Shown piece after piece: positions 42,113-50,720 of a stretch of DNA of 54,380 nucleotides. Under the pieces are notes generated by a model. It saw only the letters and a list, made by a program, of their open reading frames with translations. It was not told where the DNA came from and searched no databases. The stretch is from Terriglobia bacterium (lineage in GTDB: Bacteria > Acidobacteriota > Vicinamibacteria > Vicinamibacterales > CAVVIG01): NCBI GenBank assembly GCA_020073005.1, contig JAIQFX010000029.1:1-54380 (forward strand), in the 5' to 3' direction. The translations under genes and the position numbers were made by a program. How positions within the stretch are numbered: position 1 is the first letter of the stretch; every line of letters starts with the position of its first letter.

Positions 42113-42900
42113 CGTTTTCTGAAGATGAAGAGCTTTTGTGTGCCGTAGTCGCCGGCGGCGGGCAACTGCGCCGCCCAGCGATTCCACTCCATGTCCGGGT
42201 TGGCCGCATCAACGCCCGCGGTGGCGGCCAGAAGCGGCTTAATCACGCGTGTCATCACATAGTACGTACTGGCGAAATCCGCGAGCCGGACGAGGTCGAA
42301 TGCCGGCGCCAGCGCGGCGATCACGGCGTCCTCGCCGACGTAGTTGTTGAACCACGGCATCGGCAGGGCCGGCAGGCGCCATTCCTGGCGCATCGTGTTC
42401 AAGCGCTGCCACCCGCCGATCGTGGCCTCCGAGAGAAGGAGCAGGCCGCCCGGCGCGACGACGCGTCCACACTGCGCGAGGGCGCGCGCCTGGCGTTCCC
42501 AGTCGCCGACGTTGATGATCACGCGCGTCGCGATGACTTTGTCGTAGGCGCCGTCGGGCTCCTCCAGGGTGACGACGTCGCCGACGTCGAACGTGACGGT
42601 CCCGCGCAGGCCGGCGCCTTCCGCCGCGGCGCGCTGTCGCGCCTGCTCGACCATCGACGGCGCGAAATCGATCCCCTTGGCGGCGATGCGCTTCGCCGCG
42701 GCGTACCGGCAGGTCGAATAGCCGTTCGCGCACCCGATATCAAGGACGCGATCCCCATCCTGCAGCCACTCGCCAATCGTCGCGATCTCGAGCTCGATGA
42801 GCCGGATGTCCGACCAGGATGCGGTCGGCGACTGGCCCTTGGCGCGGGCCTGCTCGTTCCAGAACCGCAGCACCTCCTCGGGGTTCAGCTGCGGGCTCAC
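42109..42900 (-). CDS. Class I SAM-dependent methyltransferase
   Basis: Predicted 263 residues from GTG 42900. RVLDIGCANGYSTCRYAAAK (about 51-70) is motif I, GIDFAPSMVEQARQRA the next loop, AYDKVIATRVIINVGDW motif IV, and VVAPGGLLLLSEATIGGWQR the end of the core. The N-terminus (LNPEEVLRFWNEQARAKGQS) and the C-terminal YYVMTRVIKPLLAAT segment are typical of glycan-cluster methyltransferases whose target is not known. It is joined to genes on both sides by GTGA overlaps. Confidence 0.85.
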   Translation of the reverse strand: MSPQLNPEEVLRFWNEQARAKGQSPTASWSDIRLIELEIATIGEWLQDGDRVLDIGCANGYSTCRYAAAKRIAAKGIDFAPSMVEQARQRAAAEGAGLRGTVTFDVGDVVTLEEPDGAYDKVIATRVIINVGDWERQARALAQCGRVVAPGGLLLLSEATIGGWQRLNTMRQEWRLPALPMPWFNNYVGEDAVIAALAPAFDLVRLADFASTYYVMTRVIKPLLAATAGVDAANPDMEWNRWAAQLPAAGDYGTQKLFIFRKR

Positions 42901-43892
42901 GCCGGTCGCACCGAATCCGCCGCGGGGCGGGCGCCGCCGGCCCGCTCGCGCACGACGTACGGCGGCTGTTCCAGCGTGCGGAAGTGCATGCGCGCGAGGT
43001 ACTCGCCAATGACACCGAGCGCGAACAGTTCGACCCCGAAGAAGATGGCCATGATCGACGCAAGAAACGGGAAGCCCGGCACCGTGCTTCCCTGAATCAG
43101 ATAGCGGCCCATGACGAAGGCGAGGATGCCGACGCCCACCAGCGTGAACGCAAACCCCAGCAAGCTCGCGAATTGCAGCGGCATGGTGCTGAAGCCGGTC
43201 ACCATGTTGACGGCGTGCGTGATCAGCCTGCCCCAGGTGTAGTTCGATTCGCCTTCGGCCCGCGGATCGTGCCGCACGGGGACGGCCGCGAACCGTGTCG
43301 TGCCCCACGTCAGCAGGATGTCGATAGAGATGAACGGGCTGCGGAACGCGGCGAAGGCGTCGCGCGTCTGCGCGCGGAACACGCGGAACGGGCTGACGTA
43401 CCTGGCCGTCTCCGCGCCCATGACGCTGCTCAGCGCCAGCTTCGTGATGCGGGACGCCAGCAGGCGCAGAAACCCGTGCCGCTGCTGCACCGGCGTTCCG
43501 TAGACGACATCGAAGCCTTCATCGATCTTCTTCACGAGCGCGGGCAGCTCCTCCGGCGGATTCTGAAGGTCGTCGTCGATGGTGGCGATCAGATCGCCCG
43601 CGGCGGCGCGGACGCCGCACAGCACGGCGTTGTGCTGGCCGTAGTTGCGCATCAGGTTGATCCCGACCACGAAATCGAAACGCGCCGCCAGCTCCTCGAT
43701 AATCGGCCAGCTGCGATCGGAACTGCCGTCGTTGACGAGGACGATCTCATACCGGTCCGCGAGCGCGGGCGCGACCGCCGCCAGGCGCGTGACCAACTCC
43801 GTCAGCGTGGCCTGCGCGTTGTACACTGGAACCACGATGGAAATCGACGCGCGCGGACCGACGTCCCTCGCAGCATGAGCAGGCGTGAGCAT
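42897..43892 (-). CDS. GtrB/ArnC-like glycosyltransferase family 2 with two membrane helices
   Basis: Predicted 331 residues. GT-A core with SISIVVPVYNAQATLTELV, VLVNDGSSDRSW (about 52-63) and the metal-binding IATIDDDLQNPPEELPALV; then VSPFRVFRAQTRDAF and the RAEGESNYTWGRLI segment, both typical for polyprenyl-phosphate glycosyltransferases (GtrB, ArnC, DPMS). Two transmembrane helices near residues 235-290 end the protein. It would load a sugar onto undecaprenyl phosphate for use outside the membrane by a GT-C enzyme. It is the first gene of a three-gene minus-strand operon (GtrB-like, methyltransferase, WecE). Confidence 0.87.
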   Translation of the reverse strand: MLTPAHAARDVGPRASISIVVPVYNAQATLTELVTRLAAVAPALADRYEIVLVNDGSSDRSWPIIEELAARFDFVVGINLMRNYGQHNAVLCGVRAAAGDLIATIDDDLQNPPEELPALVKKIDEGFDVVYGTPVQQRHGFLRLLASRITKLALSSVMGAETARYVSPFRVFRAQTRDAFAAFRSPFISIDILLTWGTTRFAAVPVRHDPRAEGESNYTWGRLITHAVNMVTGFSTMPLQFASLLGFAFTLVGVGILAFVMGRYLIQGSTVPGFPFLASIMAIFFGVELFALGVIGEYLARMHFRTLEQPPYVVRERAGGARPAADSVRPA

Positions 43893-43963
43893 CGTGGTGA
43901 CTGCAATGTTAGCCCAACTTCACGGCCGATTCGCGACTGTCGCGGACGCCGCTTGACTCTTCC

Positions 43964-45001
43964 GTGGCGCGGGAACCGATCGTGAAGCGGATGCGTGCGC
44001 GATTCGTCGTGTTCGCGCTGGCGAGCGTCGCGATGTCGCTCGTGCTGTGTCTCGCGGTCCTTCTGGCGATCGACGTCTACGTCCACGGCAAGTTCGACCG
44101 GACGGGCGTCAATATCTGGGGCTACCGGGGAGCGACCGTCGGGCGCAAGCGGCCGGGAGAATTCCGCGTCGTCGTCGCCGGCGGAAGCACGGTCCTGGGG
44201 TACGGGCTTCCTCCGGACGCCGCGTTTCCTCATCAGCTCGAACTGGCTTTGAACGGGCGGGACGCGAGCGCCTCCCGCTTCCGTGTGGTCAATCTGGGCT
44301 TCAGCAACGAGGGCGCGTACTCGTTTCGATTCACGCTCGCCGACTATGCCTACCTCGATTACGACCTGACGATCCTCTACGAGGGCTACAACGATCTCGG
44401 CGGGCCGAATCTCTCCACCAGGCGCCGCGACGCGGCCCTGTTCCGCTGGTTTGGATACTTTCCGATGCTGCCGCTCGTGGCGACGGAGAAGATGCGGGCG
44501 CTGCGCTCCGGCGATCTCCGGGCCGCGTATCGTGGCGAGAAGACGACGTTCCGGCCGAATGCCGTCGCCCGGACCGAGGCGACGCTGCTCCAGGCGTCGG
44601 TCGCGCTCTACGATTCGATTGAGGCGCAGGCGGCGCGCTGGCGGCCCGAGTCCGCCCCCGCCGTGCCCGACGATGACGGGTGCAGTCCGTACTGGGCGTT
44701 CTACTGTCACAGCGTCCACGCGGGCATCGATGCGGCGCTCGCGCGGCACAGCCGCGTGATCGTGGTGACGCAGCCCTACCTCGAGCACAGTCACCGCGCG
44801 CAGCAGGAGGAGCTGCGCGGCATGCTGGCGCGGCGCTACGCATCGAATCCGCTCGTCAAGTACGTGAATCTCGGCGATGCGGTCAGCGTCCGCGATCCGC
44901 AGATGTGCTGGGACGGAATGCATCTGACGGAGCGCGGCAACGAAATCATTGGACGCGCACTCGCGCCGTCGGTGCTGGAACTGGCGCGCGTCACCCGATG
45001 A
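43964..45001 (+). CDS. Membrane-anchored SGNH hydrolase-like protein, copy 2
   Basis: Predicted 345 residues, a paralogue of the protein at 37770-38804 over the full length. Shared blocks include VNIWGYRGA, VGRKRPGE, VVVAGGSTVLGYGLPPDAAF (catalytic Ser), LYEGYNDL and CWDGMHLTERGNEIIG (catalytic Asp/His), with the pair CSPYWAFYC in place of CSERWTFYC. One membrane helix near residues 14-36. The start is uncertain: GTG 43964 or ATG 43991, which matches the paralogue better. It stands alone on the plus strand between two minus-strand operons. Confidence 0.75.
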   Translation: MAREPIVKRMRARFVVFALASVAMSLVLCLAVLLAIDVYVHGKFDRTGVNIWGYRGATVGRKRPGEFRVVVAGGSTVLGYGLPPDAAFPHQLELALNGRDASASRFRVVNLGFSNEGAYSFRFTLADYAYLDYDLTILYEGYNDLGGPNLSTRRRDAALFRWFGYFPMLPLVATEKMRALRSGDLRAAYRGEKTTFRPNAVARTEATLLQASVALYDSIEAQAARWRPESAPAVPDDDGCSPYWAFYCHSVHAGIDAALARHSRVIVVTQPYLEHSHRAQQEELRGMLARRYASNPLVKYVNLGDAVSVRDPQMCWDGMHLTERGNEIIGRALAPSVLELARVTR

Positions 45002-45007
45002 AGCGCG

Positions 45008-46201
45008 TCAGTCCGACAGCACTCGACGGTACAGCGCCGCGATATCGCGGGTCAGCCTGGCGAAATTGAAACGGGCCAGAGCGGCCTTCCGCGCGGCCGC
45101 CGAGATGTCCTTGAGCGCCCGCGCGTCGTCCACGAGACCCATGACGGCGTCTGCGAGCGCGCGCGCATCGTCGGGCGGCACCACGCGTCCCATCGACTCG
45201 TCGGCGATCACGTCCCGCACGCCACCGACATCCGTCGCCACGCCGGGGACGCCGGCCGCCATGGCCTCGATGAGCGCGACGGGCGTGCCCTCGTTCTTCG
45301 ACGTAATGACGAACACGTCGGTGGCGCCGTAGATCGTCGCGAGATCGCGCCGCCACCCGAGGAACCGCACGCGATCGACGAGACCGTGCGCCCGCGCGGC
45401 GGATTCGAGGTCGGACTGCAGTTCGCCGCCCCCGGCGATCAGGAAGACGGCGTCCGGACGCGCCTCGGCGATCAGCCGCGCCATCTCGAGAAACAGCGCG
45501 TGGTTCTTGATGGCCGTCAGGCGCCCCACGGTCGTGATCACCAGCGCGTGCGGCGGAAGTCCGAGCGCGGCTCGCGCCTCGGCGCGCTGCTGTTCGCCGA
45601 TGGCGGCGAACGCGTCGAGGTCGAGCCCGAGCGCGACGACGGAAAAGCGGGACGGAGTCCCGATGCGGTACCTGACCAGCAGGTCCTCGCGCACCCGGGT
45701 CGACACGGCGATGAGCTGGTCCGTGACGGTGGCGAGCATCCGTTCGAGGGTGATGAACAATCGCGTCATCGGACCTGAGAAGTAACCCTCGAGGACGTGC
45801 CCGTGGTAAGTGTGCACGATGCGCACGCGCGACGACGGGTGCGTCAGGTTGAACCACGCCGCGGCGACTCGCGCCAGGAGGCCGGCCTTGGCCATGTGCG
45901 TGTGCAGGATGTGGGGCTTGAATTCCTTCATCGCGCGGTACAGGGACAGGATCGCCCGGACGTCGGACCACGGCGCGATTGGCCGCTGCAGATGGGCGAG
46001 GTACCTGGTGCGCGATCCGCGGTCGGGCAGCAGATAGCTCATGTCGCCTTCGCCCGCGCCCAGCCGCCCGTGGACGAGGAGCGTCTCGAAGCCCAGGGTA
46101 TCGAGACTGCTGGCCAGCCGCGTCGCCTGGATCGAGGGACCGCCGACGTTGAGGCGCGTGATGACGCGCAGTACGCGTACCGGTGATGTCGAAGAAGGCA
46201 C
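45008..46201 (-). CDS. Glycosyltransferase family 4
   Basis: Predicted 397-residue GT-B enzyme with GTG start. N-terminal RVLRVITRLNVGGPSIQATR with the usual glycine-rich loop, HILHTHMAKAGLLAR and IVHTYHGHVLEGYF; C-terminal TVGRLTAIKNHALFLEMARL, VFLIAGGGELQSDLE and a complete E-x7-E motif in SKNEGTPVALIEAMAAGVP. This pattern resembles transferases of capsule and LPS loci. Last gene of the minus-strand operon running from 50688; 6 bp separate it from the GT39-like gene upstream. Confidence 0.88.
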   Translation of the reverse strand: MPSSTSPVRVLRVITRLNVGGPSIQATRLASSLDTLGFETLLVHGRLGAGEGDMSYLLPDRGSRTRYLAHLQRPIAPWSDVRAILSLYRAMKEFKPHILHTHMAKAGLLARVAAAWFNLTHPSSRVRIVHTYHGHVLEGYFSGPMTRLFITLERMLATVTDQLIAVSTRVREDLLVRYRIGTPSRFSVVALGLDLDAFAAIGEQQRAEARAALGLPPHALVITTVGRLTAIKNHALFLEMARLIAEARPDAVFLIAGGGELQSDLESAARAHGLVDRVRFLGWRRDLATIYGATDVFVITSKNEGTPVALIEAMAAGVPGVATDVGGVRDVIADESMGRVVPPDDARALADAVMGLVDDARALKDISAAARKAALARFNFARLTRDIAALYRRVLSD

Positions 46202-46207
46202 GACTGG

Positions 46208-47509
46208 CTAGCCCGTGACCGTTGGTCCGCTCCGCGCATCGCGGCGGTTCGATCGCAGGCGTGTCGCTGCGAGCGCGGCGAACGACAGGACGAAGGGCAG
46301 AGCGGGCACCTGATAGCGAGGCGTGGCGAAGATGATGAAGTGCACCGCCGTGACGGCCACGACGGGCATGGCGAGCATCCACGCGGCCAGGGGCGACACG
46401 GCGCGTGACCTCGCCACCATCGCGCCCCATGCCGCCAGCGACAGCATGGCGACTTGCAGCGCGAAGAGCGCTGCCTTGATCGCGATTCGCGTGTACGCGG
46501 CACGATCGTAGTACGAGCGGAAGCTCTCGGTCAGGCCTCGGATGTACGTCGTGTGGCTGGAGATCCAGAGCATCGGCATGCGCTGGAAGCAGTACACGAG
46601 GAACTGCCCGGGCGACGCCATGATGATGCGAATCGCATCGCGCTGCATGGCCGCGTTGCGCTCGACGTAGCTCCGGCCGTCCACGAGCCGGCGCAGTTCG
46701 GGATCGTCGAAGTGCCACTCGCTCCAGCCCTTCGCCGAGATCCACAGCTGCTCGCCGCCGTGCACCGAGATGAGGATCGGCTGGTGGAACAGCACGTAAT
46801 TGCGGACGGTCCAGGCGCCGACACAGACGAGCGTCGCCATCACGAAGGCCCCGATGCCGGGCCACGCAGGACGCGGTCGCCCTTTCCACCACACGAGTCC
46901 CGCGAAGGCGGGCAGCAGAAGAATCATCTCCTCGCGCAGCAGAATCAGCGCGCCCAACGCGACGCCGGCGGGCACGAACGACATCGGGGTCCCGCGCCGG
47001 ACCGCCCGAAGGATCAGCGCCATCGAGGCGAGGAGCAGCGCGACGGACAGGTTTTCCGTCAGCACCATGCCCGTGTACATCACGAGCGGCGGCGAGAGCG
47101 CGACGAGCCACGCGCAGACGATGGCCGCCGCGCTCCCGAACGCCGCCATCGTCAGCAGCCAGGCCAGCGGCACGATCAGCGCGCCAAGAAACGCCTGTGC
47201 GATGCGCACGGCCGGGATGGAGTGACCGACCGTCCCGTAGATCACGGCGAGGAACGCGGGATAGACGGGACCGAACCCGACCTCTGGAGCGTTGGCGCCT
47301 TCGCCCACTCCCCAGGACATCGGATCGTCGGATGTCCCGCCTACCAATCCTCTGCCCGCGAGCAGATTCGTCGCGAGGCGATCGTAGACCTGGCAGTCCG
47401 GGCACGCGCCGAACTGCGGGTACGCGAGCACGAATGCCAGACGCACCACGCACGCGGCGAGGGTGGCGATCCACACGGACCGCGGCACGGGCGTCCTAGC
47501 GGGCAGCAT
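46208..47509 (-). CDS. GT39-like polytopic glycosyltransferase, copy 1
   Basis: Predicted 433-residue membrane protein with about ten helices, of the PMT/ArnT-type GT-C superfamily that uses polyprenyl-phosphate sugars outside the membrane. The first loop after helix 1 reads FGACPDCQVYDRLATNLLAG, then GFGPVYPAFLAVIYGTVG; LREEMILLLPAF and TVRNYVLFHQPILISVHGG are typical family segments, the latter starting the C-terminal soluble part. A paralogue with the same order of motifs lies at 49405-50688. Overlaps the upstream methyltransferase by 14 bp. Confidence 0.8.
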   Translation of the reverse strand: MLPARTPVPRSVWIATLAACVVRLAFVLAYPQFGACPDCQVYDRLATNLLAGRGLVGGTSDDPMSWGVGEGANAPEVGFGPVYPAFLAVIYGTVGHSIPAVRIAQAFLGALIVPLAWLLTMAAFGSAAAIVCAWLVALSPPLVMYTGMVLTENLSVALLLASMALILRAVRRGTPMSFVPAGVALGALILLREEMILLLPAFAGLVWWKGRPRPAWPGIGAFVMATLVCVGAWTVRNYVLFHQPILISVHGGEQLWISAKGWSEWHFDDPELRRLVDGRSYVERNAAMQRDAIRIIMASPGQFLVYCFQRMPMLWISSHTTYIRGLTESFRSYYDRAAYTRIAIKAALFALQVAMLSLAAWGAMVARSRAVSPLAAWMLAMPVVAVTAVHFIIFATPRYQVPALPFVLSFAALAATRLRSNRRDARSGPTVTG

Positions 47510-48179
47510 CTACCGCTCCACCTGGCGCCGCGCGGCGCGCCAGCACCATCAGCTTGCCCCAACGCCGCTGCAGGACGACCGGCTCGAGATGGCGGCGGAC
47601 GGTCGCGAGTATCGCGGCGGGTTGTCCGAGCCATGCGTCGTAGGTCGTGTGTTCGAGTTCGTACATGCGTTCGAAGGCATCCATTTTCTTCCACAGCCGC
47701 CTGATCGGAGACTGGCGCGACAGCGCGTGGACCGCCGTGAGAAACGGTGTCGACCAGGGCTCCACGATGACGACGCGTCCATCAGGCCGGATCACGCGAG
47801 CCACCTCGCGCAGCGTCGCCTCGAGATCTTCGAGCGATGGAAGATGATGCAATCCGCCGTGGACCGCGACGATGTCCTGCGACGCGTCGGCCACGGGCAT
47901 CGCGCGGATGTCGCCGACGACACGCGTTGTGCCGGCGTCCGCGAGACGCAGCAGCGCATACGACAAATCCAGGCCGATGGCCCGTCGGAACCCCAGGCGA
48001 CGCCAGGCGACGAGCGCGTTGCCGCGTCCGCAACAGATTTCCAGAATGCGCGACGATCGATCGAGCCGGTCCGCGCCGAGCGCCCGCAATCGGCGCTCGA
48101 ATTTCCGAATCTCCTCCGCCGGGGTTTCGAAGTCCCGGTAGGCGCGCTCCCAGGAGTCCAGGTCGTGGGCGGTGTTCAT
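47496..48179 (-). CDS. Class I SAM-dependent methyltransferase
   Basis: Predicted 227 residues. RILEICCGRGNALVAWRRLG (about 44-63) is motif I with Cys in place of the common Gly/Asp, GLDLSYALLRLAD the next loop, DIVAVHGGLHHLPSLEDLE motif IV and VIRPDGRVVIVEPWSTPFL the end of the core. Methyltransf_11 type. Start ATG 48179 overlaps the GT2 stop by 4 bp. Sits between two glycosyltransferase genes, so the target is probably a glycan intermediate (inference). Confidence 0.83.
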   Translation of the reverse strand: MNTAHDLDSWERAYRDFETPAEEIRKFERRLRALGADRLDRSSRILEICCGRGNALVAWRRLGFRRAIGLDLSYALLRLADAGTTRVVGDIRAMPVADASQDIVAVHGGLHHLPSLEDLEATLREVARVIRPDGRVVIVEPWSTPFLTAVHALSRQSPIRRLWKKMDAFERMYELEHTTYDAWLGQPAAILATVRRHLEPVVLQRRWGKLMVLARRAAPGGAVDAAR

Positions 48180-49408
48180 CGTGCGGAGCCCGCGTCCTGC
48201 GCGCCCTGGATTCCCTGGAGTCGAAGATACGCCAGCCGATCGGCCAGCAGGTCGAGCGTGATGTCGACCAGGCGCGCCGCGCCGAGCACGAACGCGACGG
48301 AAAACGCGAACGACATCGTCAGGAAGCGCGACCAGTGATGCGTCGCCGGATCGACGACACCGGTCCGGAAATAGTCCAGCGCCGCTGGCGCGATTGCCCA
48401 CGCGCCGATCACGGCGAGAGCCGAGGGCACGGCCCAGAATGCGGAATGCGACAGCAGCGCGCCGACAGGACCGCGGCGGCGATACCGGGTCGGATCCGCG
48501 GACAGCGTGATTCCGACGGCTTTGTGGCCGAGGTAGCCGGCCGTCGCCAGCAGCACGCCCGCCGTGGCCGAGAGCTGAATGACGACAAAGTGATAGATCA
48601 TCCATTCTTCGAGAGCACCGTATCGGTGGAGTTGCCACGCCAGCCGTGCGGTCCAGCCCGCCGCCGAAAGAAAACAGGCGACGGCGAGGATGCCGAGCGG
48701 GCGCGACGGGCGATAGAGAAAAGCGGCCGACAGGATGACCCGCAGGAAGCGGAGGCCGTCACGGAACGGGCGCAGCTTGGATCGGCCCGCGCGCTCCTGA
48801 TAGCTCATGTCGATCTCGACGATCTTGAGATCGTCGGCGAGGATCGCGCGCGCGCTCATCGCCGGCGTGAAATGCAGGCCCGTTGGCAGGGGCATGAGGC
48901 GCGGCAGGCAGCTGCGCCGGACCACGCGCATGCCGCTCGCCGCGTCACGGACGCGCGTCGACCCGAATGTGGTGAGCATTGTCGCGAATACCGTGTTGCC
49001 GATTCGACGCAGCAACGGCATCTGGCTGTCTCGGTGCATCCGGCAACCCAGCGCGACGTGCGCGTCCTGCGCGATCAGCGCCTGGCACAGGTCCGTGAAG
49101 AACCGCGGATCGCACGTGCCGTCGGCGTCGAGGAATGACAGGAGCTCCGCGTCGGACCGCCCCCACGCTTCCATGATCGCGGCGCCGTAGCCGCGGTTGC
49201 GCTCGAACACGATCAGCGTAATCGCCGATCCGAACGCCGACGCCCGCTCGACCGTGCGATCGGTGGACCCGTCGCTGACGACGGTGATCTCGACCTCGGT
49301 AATCGGCGTGTGCGCGACGATGTGCGACCGCGCGTCCAGCGTGCGCTGAACGATGCTGGTGATGCTGTCCTCTTCGTTGAGCGCCGGGATTGCGATGAGC
49401 AGTTTCAT
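48176..49408 (-). CDS. Glycosyltransferase family 2 with C-terminal membrane domain
   Basis: Predicted 410 residues. GT-A core: LLIAIPALNEEDSITSIVQR, VVSDGSTDRTVERASAFGS (about 43-61), LSFLDADGTCDPRFFTDLC with the DAD metal site, and DAASGMRVVRRSCLPRLMP. The SGMRV segment is typical of DPM/UgtP-like and EPS transferases. After residue about 240 come four hydrophobic helices, ending in a coiled charged tail (ITLDLLADRLAYLRLQGIQG). It would make a polyprenyl-linked sugar or start a repeat unit. Two perfect heptamers (CGCATTC) occur inside at 48437-48450. Confidence 0.83.
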   Translation of the reverse strand: MKLLIAIPALNEEDSITSIVQRTLDARSHIVAHTPITEVEITVVSDGSTDRTVERASAFGSAITLIVFERNRGYGAAIMEAWGRSDAELLSFLDADGTCDPRFFTDLCQALIAQDAHVALGCRMHRDSQMPLLRRIGNTVFATMLTTFGSTRVRDAASGMRVVRRSCLPRLMPLPTGLHFTPAMSARAILADDLKIVEIDMSYQERAGRSKLRPFRDGLRFLRVILSAAFLYRPSRPLGILAVACFLSAAGWTARLAWQLHRYGALEEWMIYHFVVIQLSATAGVLLATAGYLGHKAVGITLSADPTRYRRRGPVGALLSHSAFWAVPSALAVIGAWAIAPAALDYFRTGVVDPATHHWSRFLTMSFAFSVAFVLGAARLVDITLDLLADRLAYLRLQGIQGAQDAGSAR

Positions 49409-50688
49409 CGCGCGGCACCTTCGAATGCCCCGCGGCCCATCCAGGCGGCGAACGCGAGCACGAACGGCATCATCGGAATCTGATAGCGCGGCGCCGCGAA
49501 CAGGACGAGGTGCACGGTCGCGATGCAGACGATGGGCGTCGCAAGGAGCAGCACATCGGGCCGCGACAGCGCTGCGCTCGTCACCGCACGGAACCCGCCG
49601 ACCAGTCCCAATCCGATCAGGCCGACGTTCAGCGCGAGCAGCACGCCCTTGACGCCGACGACGCCGTACGCGCCGCGCCGCCAGTACGTCTGGAAACTGT
49701 CGGTGACGCCGGTCACGTTGCTCGAATGGCCGGTCAACCAGAGATCGGGAAACCGCTTCAGCCGCGTCCATGCGAAGCGCAACGGCCGATCCGCGATCTC
49801 GCGCAGCGCGGCGCCTTTCAACGCGTCGGATTCCTCCAGATAACTCAGCCCGCGCACCAGGTTCTGCAGTTCCGGATCACCGAACCGCCATTCGCGCCAG
49901 CCCTTGACGGAAATCCACAGCGTGTCGCCGTCGTGCGCCGAGACGAGAATGAATCGGTGGAACAGCCGGTAGTTGCGGATCGTCCACGGCGTCATCGTCG
50001 CGGCCGCGGCGGCCGTGACCAGCACGAGCGCCATCACCGTGCGGCGCGTCGGCTGACGCCACAACGTGAGCAGCGCCGCGGCGCCGAGCACGACGACGAA
50101 TTCCGCCCGCAGCAGCGCGGCCAGCGCCATCATCACGCCCGTGAACGCCCACCACATCGGCGTGCCGCGAGTCCAGGCGCGCTGGAGTGTCCACATCGTG
50201 GCGATCAGCATCGCGGTCGAAAGGCTCTCGGTGAGCACGAACCCCGAGTACACGATGAATGCCGGGTACAGCGCGACGAGGACGCACGTGCCCAGCGCGG
50301 CCGCGCGGCCCAGCACGCGATCCACGAGCGCGAACAGCGGGATGATGGCCAGCGATGTGATCAACGCCTGCGCGACGCGCACCCACCGGAACTCGTGACC
50401 GAAGACGCGATAGATCGCCGCAAGAAATGTCGGATAGACCGGGCCGATCCCGATTTCCGGCGCGTCCGGATCATGAACCTGAGGCCAGAACAGCGTGTCC
50501 CCGCCGAATCCGCCGACGAAGCCGCGGCCCTCCGCGAGATGGCGCCCGACCTCGTCGTACGCCTGGCAGTCGGGACACATCGGCATCTGCGGATAGAGGA
50601 GCACGTACGCCAGTCGAAGGGCGATGGCCAGCGCCAGCACCGCCCAGAACGCGGTCGGCCACGAGGCGTCGCGCGATGCGTCAGGCAT
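49405..50688 (-). CDS. GT39-like polytopic glycosyltransferase, copy 2
   Basis: Predicted 427-residue membrane protein, paralogue of the one at 46208-47509. Matching blocks: YPQMPMCPDCQAYDEVGRHL after helix 1, IGIGPVYPTFLAAIYRVFG, LTESLSTAMLIATMWTLQRA, TIRNYRLFHRFILVSAHDGD and APRYQIPMMPFVLAFAA. Each copy is followed by a different gene, so the pair may add two different sugars. First gene of the minus-strand operon; the start ATG 50688 faces a GT2 gene across 32 bp. Overlaps the next gene by 4 bp. Confidence 0.8.
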   Translation of the reverse strand: MPDASRDASWPTAFWAVLALAIALRLAYVLLYPQMPMCPDCQAYDEVGRHLAEGRGFVGGFGGDTLFWPQVHDPDAPEIGIGPVYPTFLAAIYRVFGHEFRWVRVAQALITSLAIIPLFALVDRVLGRAAALGTCVLVALYPAFIVYSGFVLTESLSTAMLIATMWTLQRAWTRGTPMWWAFTGVMMALAALLRAEFVVVLGAAALLTLWRQPTRRTVMALVLVTAAAAATMTPWTIRNYRLFHRFILVSAHDGDTLWISVKGWREWRFGDPELQNLVRGLSYLEESDALKGAALREIADRPLRFAWTRLKRFPDLWLTGHSSNVTGVTDSFQTYWRRGAYGVVGVKGVLLALNVGLIGLGLVGGFRAVTSAALSRPDVLLLATPIVCIATVHLVLFAAPRYQIPMMPFVLAFAAWMGRGAFEGAAR

Positions 50689-50697
50689 TCACAGGCA

Positions 50698-50703
50698 TAT
50701 TAT
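50698..50703. promoter_or_regulatory. AT island in a 32-bp divergent gap
   Basis: TATTAT is the only AT-rich stretch in the gap between the minus-strand operon (starts at 50688) and the GT2 gene (starts at 50721). It lies within CATATTATG, which reads almost the same on both strands, so it could serve as a -10 region in either direction. No good -35 is visible in the free space. Confidence 0.3.
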
Positions 50704-50720
50704 GTTACCGTCGTTTCCCG

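Noticed and set aside
48437-48450. Two perfect heptamers GAATGCG within the GT2 gene
   Set aside because: Only two units, and the translated HSAFW region looks like ordinary protein; too short to count as an array, although it fits the 7-bp period.
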